A stretch of 26,847 nucleotides of DNA from Pseudomonadota bacterium (lineage in GTDB: Bacteria > Myxococcota > UBA9042 > PHBI01). The position numbers and the translations under genes are program-made. Below are positions 22,765-26,847 of this stretch, one piece after another (positions within the stretch are counted from its first letter, which is position 1; each line of letters starts with the position of its first letter). A model generated the notes under the pieces. That model searched no databases. It was not told the origin of the DNA and was given only the letters and a program-made list of their open reading frames with translations. The DNA lies in assembly GCA_005772945.1 (NCBI GenBank), contig SXIE01000096.1, forward strand, positions 1-26,847, written 5' to 3'.

Positions 22765-23588
22765 GTCGCCTCCTTCAGCGCAGCCAGCAGCCCGTCGATC
22801 GCCGACGTGACCTGTCCCTGCACGCTGGCATCGTCCATCGTCGCCGCGCGCTCGCTCCAGGCGATGATCTGAAAGTGGAGATGCTCGACCTGCCCGAGCA
22901 CCGATTCCATCTGCGTGTAGAGGCTCTCGAGGTGCGCCTGCGAGGTCGCCGACTCGGCCCGATCCTCGAGCGGTCGGCAGCGCTGCGCGAGCTTCTGCGT
23001 CTTGCTTTCCGCGGCCGCGAGCGCCTCCTCGAAGCGCGCGACCAGCGCGCGCTGACCGCCGTCGCCGGTCGCGCCCAGCCCCCGCACCTCGCGCGTCTCG
23101 CGCAGCAGCTGATGGACCAGGCTGTCGCCCCAGCGCGCGACCGGGCGCTTGGCGCGCAGCGTCAGGAGAAACACGGCCGCAAGCGCTCCCAGAGCGGCCG
23201 CGGCGAGGCCCGCGATGACGCGCGCAAATGTCCCGCGCACCCAGAATCCATCGGCCGTCAGGCGGTCGACGTAGCGCAGGGCGCGCGCCGTACCCCCGGC
23301 GTGGCCGATGGCGCGGCCGGTCGTGTGGGCGGCCGTCAGCGCACCTTGCGAGAGCGGCGGCGGCGCCTCCGGGCCGACCGTTCCGGGCGGCAGCGCGGCC
23401 GTTGGCGCGGCCTTGGGCTCCTCGCACGCGGGGACCGGCTGGTCGAGGTAGACCTCGTCGCCCGAGCGCTGCGGGGCGCACGCGCCGGACAGGCACGCGA
23501 CGCATACGATGCAGGCGCGCGCGACGACGGATGCCGGGCCGCCCCGAGCTGCGCGGGCGCGCGACGAAAAAAGCGCGCTATGCTTCAT
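22761..23588 (-). CDS. Coiled-coil lipoprotein with one transmembrane segment
   Basis: The 275-residue product carries a lipobox LSGAC (Cys37) after a basic stretch and hydrophobic segment, then a Pro-rich linker (55-80), a transmembrane helix (about 122-143, VIAGLAAAALGALAAVFLLTL) and a long helical, probably coiled-coil region (153-275: VHQLLRETREV, ARFEEALAAAESKTQKLAQR, ESLYTQMESVLGQVEHL). No enzymatic motif is visible. The ATG at 23588 is the nearest start that keeps the signal, and ATG 23612 is an alternative with an extra 8 residues. As the first gene of the coupled operon it likely forms part of the same envelope complex. Confidence 0.7.
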   Translation of the reverse strand: MKHSALFSSRARAARGGPASVVARACIVCVACLSGACAPQRSGDEVYLDQPVPACEEPKAAPTAALPPGTVGPEAPPPLSQGALTAAHTTGRAIGHAGGTARALRYVDRLTADGFWVRGTFARVIAGLAAAALGALAAVFLLTLRAKRPVARWGDSLVHQLLRETREVRGLGATGDGGQRALVARFEEALAAAESKTQKLAQRCRPLEDRAESATSQAHLESLYTQMESVLGQVEHLHFQIIAWSERAATMDDASVQGQVTSAIDGLLAALKEAT

Positions 23589-23990
23589 CCACCTCGTTCC
23601 GCGCGGCGCCATGCCGCTTGGTGTCGGACACCCACGCCCAAATTGCAAGCAGCGCCCCCGGATGACCTCACCGAAGCCGCGCTCGCTGCGTGCCGAGCCG
23701 GTGCATTTCCTCCGCGACCAGGCGGCGTCAGCGCCGTGGCTCAAGGCCGCACGGTTGGCGGTCGCGGTGGCATTGCCGCGCCTCCGAAAATGCCGACGGC
23801 AGGATCGTGTGCGCACGATCGCGAAAGGTGCCTGACACCGACCCCAGCCGTTGCATTCGCGGGTTACGCCGCGTCCATCACGGGGCCCGGCGCAGCTCAG
23901 GCCAAGCAAGCAAGTCTTGCGCGCGAACGCGGCTGGAGTATCGGGTAGGCACATGCGCGGACCGAGCGCGCATCGAAGGGACGTGACTCC
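23589..23990. other. Divergent intergenic region with hairpin cluster
   Basis: This 402-bp gap separates the divergent coiled-coil lipoprotein gene and the dehydrogenase gene. It contains the hairpin cluster at 23791-23839 and AAGGGACGTGA just before the ATG at 23991. No convincing ORF, RNA gene or sigma-70 promoter was seen. Confidence 0.45.
23791..23839. repeat. Cluster of three short hairpins (REP-like)
   Basis: TGCCG-A-CGGCA (23791-23801), GATCGTG-TGCG-CACGATC (23803-23820) and GGTGCCTGACACC (23827-23839; ends GGTG and CACC pair) follow each other closely. Elements of the third type, GGTGxCxGxCACC, are, to my knowledge, widespread in deltaproteobacteria-like and planctomycete genomes, which would be a genome-wide repeat. 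Only one copy is seen here. Confidence 0.5.
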
Positions 23991-24830
23991 ATGGATCTCA
24001 CTGTCACTGGCAAGCTCGCCATCGTCACGGGCGCCAACACGGGCATCGGCCGCCCCACCGCCGTGGCGCTAGCGAAGCACGGCGCGCACGTCCTTCTGGC
24101 GTGCCGCTCGGAGCCTCGCACCCGCCCGGTCGTCGAAGAGTTCACCCAAGCGGGAGGCAAGGCGGAGTTCGTGTCGCTCGATCTCGCGGACCTCGCCAGC
24201 GCGCGGGCGTGCGCCGAGGCGTTCCTCGAGCGTGGTCGGCCGCTCGCGCTCCTCGTCAACAACGCGGGTCTTGCCGGGGCGCGCGGCCTGACCAAGGACG
24301 GCTTCGAGCTCGCCTTCGGTACCAACCACCTCGGCCACTATCTGTTGACCCGCCTCTTGCTCCCCGCGCTCGAGCGCGCCGGCCAAGCGCGCGTCGTCAA
24401 CGTCGCCAGCGGTGGCCACTACCGCGCGCGCGGCATCGATTGGGACGCGGTCAGGAAGCCGACGGTCCACGTCACCGGCTTTCACGAGTACTGCGTTTCG
24501 AAGCTCGCCAACGTACTCTTCACGCGCGCTCTCGCCGAGCGCGCGCCTAGCGGCGTCCACGCGTACGCCCTTCACCCCGGCGGGGTCGCCACCGACGTGT
24601 GGCGGCACGTGCCATGCGGCATCCGTCACCTGCTGAAGCGCTTCCTGTTGACGAGCGAGCAGGGCGCGCGCACGACCTTGCACTGCGCGACGAGCAACGA
24701 GGTCCGCGACCAGAGCGGGCTCTACTACGACCGCTGCAAGCCCAAGACCGCCAGCAAGCACGCGCTGGACCCGGACCTGGCGCGCGAGCTCTGGGAGCGG
24801 AGCGCCGCGTGGACAGGCCTCCCGGCGTAG
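23991..24830 (+). CDS. Short-chain dehydrogenase/reductase (SDR)
   Basis: The 279-residue NAD(P)H-dependent oxidoreductase has the cofactor motif TGANTGIG (13-20), the NNAG motif (90-93), the catalytic Ser (Ser140 in VNVASGGH) and the YxxxK pair Tyr167/Lys171 in EYCVSKLAN. The LHPGGVATD segment (about 196) and TNHLGHYLL are typical of the retinol dehydrogenase/WW-domain oxidoreductase-like SDR group. The substrate is unknown, with lipid, retinoid-like or hydroxysteroid-like alcohols possible. AAGGGACGTGACTCC precedes the ATG. It stands alone, with a 400-bp gap downstream. Confidence 0.9.
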   Translation: MDLTVTGKLAIVTGANTGIGRPTAVALAKHGAHVLLACRSEPRTRPVVEEFTQAGGKAEFVSLDLADLASARACAEAFLERGRPLALLVNNAGLAGARGLTKDGFELAFGTNHLGHYLLTRLLLPALERAGQARVVNVASGGHYRARGIDWDAVRKPTVHVTGFHEYCVSKLANVLFTRALAERAPSGVHAYALHPGGVATDVWRHVPCGIRHLLKRFLLTSEQGARTTLHCATSNEVRDQSGLYYDRCKPKTASKHALDPDLARELWERSAAWTGLPA

Positions 24831-25230
24831 GACGGGCCAGGCTCGGACCACCGGCACCGAGCCGCCGGTCCCATCGGTGGGCTCATCACGCTGCAGGGCG
24901 ACTGGCTCGACATTGTCCGCGATCTCCCGGGGCGAGCTCCCGCCGTGGCCGCCGATTGGAAGGACATGGTGCGCGGCCGGGAACGCTCCGGTCGCCCGGA
25001 TGGCGACGCCCATCAGGGTCTTGCTCGACCCCGAGCCTCCCGAGCCTCCCTTGCCAAGCTGCGCGAGCCCCGGCGAACGGATGGCGCTCGCGGCCCGATC
25101 GAGCTCCCGAGTCGCCGGCGAGGCTTTGAACGTCGACGTTCAAAGTGGCGCGGGACCGCGCGGAAAGCCCGGTACAGGAGAAGATGCAACTCGATTGCAC
25201 ATCGCGCGAGCGCCACGATGAGGAGCGGAC
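24831..25230. other. Intergenic region with perfect 22-bp palindrome
   Basis: The 400-bp gap between the dehydrogenase and the convergent sialidase-like gene shows no convincing coding sequence. Its open frames are short or Arg/Pro-rich shadows. It contains a perfect 22-bp palindrome (25124-25145), and the direct repeat CGAGCCTCC occurs near 25029-25047. No promoter or RNA gene was recognised. Confidence 0.4.
25124..25145. repeat. Perfect 22-bp palindrome
   Basis: The left half CTTTGAACGTC is followed directly by its reverse complement, so the whole 22 bp is a perfect palindrome with no loop. It could bind a dimeric protein or form a hairpin at the end of the SDR and sialidase-like transcripts. 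The AT-rich ends stand out in this GC-rich DNA. Confidence 0.8.
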
Positions 25231-26538
25231 TCAGCGCACGATTCGCGCCTCGCGGTGCCACAACGTTCGGGTGCCGCCGCCCGTGTCGATCCAGTAGACA
25301 TCGACATGATCGCCGCTCAGGACGGCCAACGATTGCACGCGCCCGAAGGCGGCAGCCGAGTCCGGCAGCGCGTGGGGGCCGTCGATTGCGCCGAAGTCGT
25401 CGAGCGTCGTCGACAGACCGATCGTCTTGACGGAGTCGTCTTTGGAATCGCCGCCTGTGAAGTGCTCCCAAGCGACCGCGCCAAATCCCAACGTGTCGCA
25501 CACGGTGTGCGCGAACAAGCCGGGGCCCAGCTGCGCGACGTTGGAAACGGCGCCGCCCGGTGCGACGCGGGCAACGTAGATCTGCGCCTGGCGTTGGAAG
25601 CCGATCACGATCCGGTCCTGCCCGTCGATGCACGCGCTGGCGTCCTGTCCGACATGGGTCCCATCGGTTCCGCCGTTCATGTCGCGCGCGGCGCCCCACG
25701 TGCGGCCGCCATCGCTGGACTCGGCGAAGCGCAGGACCACCGGCGTCACCGAATCGTCCTCCCAAATCGAGACCGCGTGCGCCCCGCGGGCGAAGACGGC
25801 GACATCGTGCGAGTTGCCGGCGTGCGCCTCGAGCGGCGCCGATGCGGTGAACGCGCCGGCCGTCCAGGTCGGGCCGGTCCACACGGTGAAGTTGGCGTTC
25901 TTGGAGGCGCCTTCGTACCACGCCATGATCACCGATGCGGGCTGGCCCGTGCGGATGACCGCCGTGGCGCTGACGCTCTCGGCGCCTACGGCTGCCGCCG
26001 ACACGACCCGCGCGGCGTCCCAGTTGAGCCCGCCATCGATCGAGTGCGAGGCGACCGCAACGGCGTTCAGGTTCGAACCCTCGGTCCAGCCGGCGAAGAG
26101 CGCGCCGTTACCGAGATCGACAAGGCTCACCTTCGACGCCGGCGCGGTGCCGAACTTGGGAAGCGCGATGCTCGTCCAGCTGGCGCTGCCCGCGGGTCGT
26201 CGGCCCAGCATGGGAACGCCCGCTGACGTCCACGTCACGAGCACGGTGCCATCGGATAGGCGCGTGCCGACCGTCGTGTTGTTGAAGGCGAGCTTGACCT
26301 CGGCGCCGCTCGCGATCCCCGTTGTGTCCAGCGGCGCCCATTCGAGATGCGGCGTTACCGTCGTTTCGCTCGTGTCGACCGTCTCAGTCGCCTCGTCCGA
26401 CGCCTCGGCGACGGTTTCGGTCGCCGTCTCGGTGCTCGGTTCTGCGGTCGCCTCGATCGTGGCGTCCGAGGTCGTCGCCGCATCGTCGGGGCAGGCCGTC
26501 AACGCCAATGCAAACAGTGAACGCAAACTCCGTCGCAT
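25231..26538 (-). CDS. Sialidase-like (BNR/Asp-box) lipoprotein
   Basis: The 435-residue product has a lipobox LTAC (Cys16), then a Thr/Glu/Ala-rich linker (20-62) that would lift the globular part off the membrane. Residues 65-435 show repeated strands and at least two Asp-box motifs, SIDGGLNW (166-173) and SSDGGRTW (274-281), typical of sialidase/BNR beta-propellers. Catalytic sialidase residues (Arg triad, Asp, Tyr/Glu) were not identified, so it may only bind glycans or be structural. The ATG at 26538 has AGGAGG upstream, which decides the start. The ORF extends upstream into the tandem repeat but without a ribosome binding site. Confidence 0.75.
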   Translation of the reverse strand: MRRSLRSLFALALTACPDDAATTSDATIEATAEPSTETATETVAEASDEATETVDTSETTVTPHLEWAPLDTTGIASGAEVKLAFNNTTVGTRLSDGTVLVTWTSAGVPMLGRRPAGSASWTSIALPKFGTAPASKVSLVDLGNGALFAGWTEGSNLNAVAVASHSIDGGLNWDAARVVSAAAVGAESVSATAVIRTGQPASVIMAWYEGASKNANFTVWTGPTWTAGAFTASAPLEAHAGNSHDVAVFARGAHAVSIWEDDSVTPVVLRFAESSDGGRTWGAARDMNGGTDGTHVGQDASACIDGQDRIVIGFQRQAQIYVARVAPGGAVSNVAQLGPGLFAHTVCDTLGFGAVAWEHFTGGDSKDDSVKTIGLSTTLDDFGAIDGPHALPDSAAAFGRVQSLAVLSGDHVDVYWIDTGGGTRTLWHREARIVR

Positions 26539-26847
26539 ACCGTTCCTCCTCGAGGTCGCCGCGTCGCGGGCATGTTCGCGAAGCGCCTCAACAGAGGAAG
26601 GGGCCAACCAGGGTGTTTGGCAAGCCAACGGCGTCAACTCTGCGCTCGGCTCGGAACACGGCTGCCCGCGCCGGTGCGAGCGAAGGCCGCGTAGCGGCTG
26701 CCCGCGCCGGTGCGAGCGAAGGCCGCGTAGCGGCTGCCCGCGCCGGTGCAAGCGAAGGCCGCGTAGCGGCTGCCCGCGCCGGTGCAAGCGAAGGCCGCGT
26801 AGCGGCTGCCCGCGCCGGTGCAAGCGAAGGCCGCGTAGCGGCTGCCC
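26539..26847. other. Non-coding right edge with tandem repeat
   Basis: This 309-bp stretch contains a short hairpin TTGGC-AA-GCCAA (26617-26628) and the 36-bp tandem repeat from 26660 to the window end. On the minus strand it stays open and would encode repeats of LRGLRxHRRGQP, which is likely a shadow. No other gene was seen. Confidence 0.5.
26660..26847. repeat. 36-bp tandem repeat, five units plus 8 bp
   Basis: Five head-to-tail 36-bp units start at 26660, 26696, 26732, 26768 and 26804, with a partial unit (GGCTGCCC) at the right edge. Each starts GGCTGCCCGCGCCGGTG and ends GAAGGCCGCGTAGC. Units 1-2 have GTGCGAGCG and units 3-5 GTGCAAGCG at the same place. Across each junction GCCGC-GTA-GCGGC forms a hairpin. 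It probably continues beyond the window. No spacers are present, so it is not a CRISPR array. Confidence 0.9.

Noticed and set aside
24877..25221. Possible small gene between the dehydrogenase and sialidase-like genes
   Set aside because: No ribosome binding site, no family resemblance, and the composition is that of a shadow frame.
26070..26080. tRNA T-loop-like GGTTCGAACCC
   Set aside because: It lies inside the sialidase-like coding sequence and no acceptor stem or other arms fit.
25231..26823. Longer start of the sialidase-like protein through the tandem repeat
   Set aside because: It would place about 95 repeated basic residues before the lipobox; AGGAGG marks 26538.
26660..26847. Possible CRISPR array
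   Set aside because: Units are contiguous and have no unique spacers; no cas genes are nearby.

Overview
This is a very GC-rich, gene-dense chromosomal window. It most likely comes from a myxobacterium-like organism (Myxococcota, probably class Polyangia). The reasons are a C-terminal MYXO-CTERM-type sorting tail (Cys, then a hydrophobic stretch, then RRKR), a CarD/CdnL-family regulator, an FHA-GGDEF diguanylate cyclase, many secreted Cys-rich lipoproteins and small palindromic intergenic repeats. No phage, plasmid, insertion sequence, rRNA, tRNA or CRISPR locus was seen. The exact taxon is inference.

Left part (1-8212). The 5' end of uvrB (minus strand, cut by the window edge) is divergent from a protein with the alkylmercury-lyase (MerB) fold that lacks the catalytic residues. 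Next on the plus strand come a Dam-type adenine methyltransferase, a large STAND-type ATPase with TPR repeats, a small predicted outer-membrane barrel and a DUF4259 protein. A DUF6600-type lipoprotein faces them on the minus strand. A 431-bp gap with palindromic repeats separates it from an alpha/beta hydrolase.

Middle (8178-17627). A minus-strand outer-membrane protein overlaps the hydrolase tail to tail. A plus-strand operon of three genes joined by ATGA overlaps follows: FHA-GGDEF cyclase, a lipoprotein carrying both an N-terminal lipobox and a MYXO-CTERM-like tail, and a Cys-rich lipoprotein. An L,D-transpeptidase comes next, overlapping tail to tail a secreted protein built of 31-residue two-cysteine repeats. 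Then comes hrcA, far from any chaperone gene.

Right part (17674-26847). A BamD-like TPR lipoprotein, a small basic protein and a CarD-family regulator lie on the plus strand. Convergent to them is a minus-strand operon of three coupled genes: a coiled-coil lipoprotein, a four-helix membrane lipoprotein, and an HExxH domain fused to a YkgJ-type cysteine cluster. A short-chain dehydrogenase, a 400-bp gap with a perfect 22-bp palindrome, a sialidase-like lipoprotein and a 36-bp tandem repeat close the window.

The best candidates for undescribed biology are the two translationally coupled operons (8924-13997 and 20231-23588), the catalytically dead MerB-like protein and the two-cysteine repeat protein. 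Each rests on sequence reading alone. Most of the other genes are ordinary housekeeping or envelope genes.
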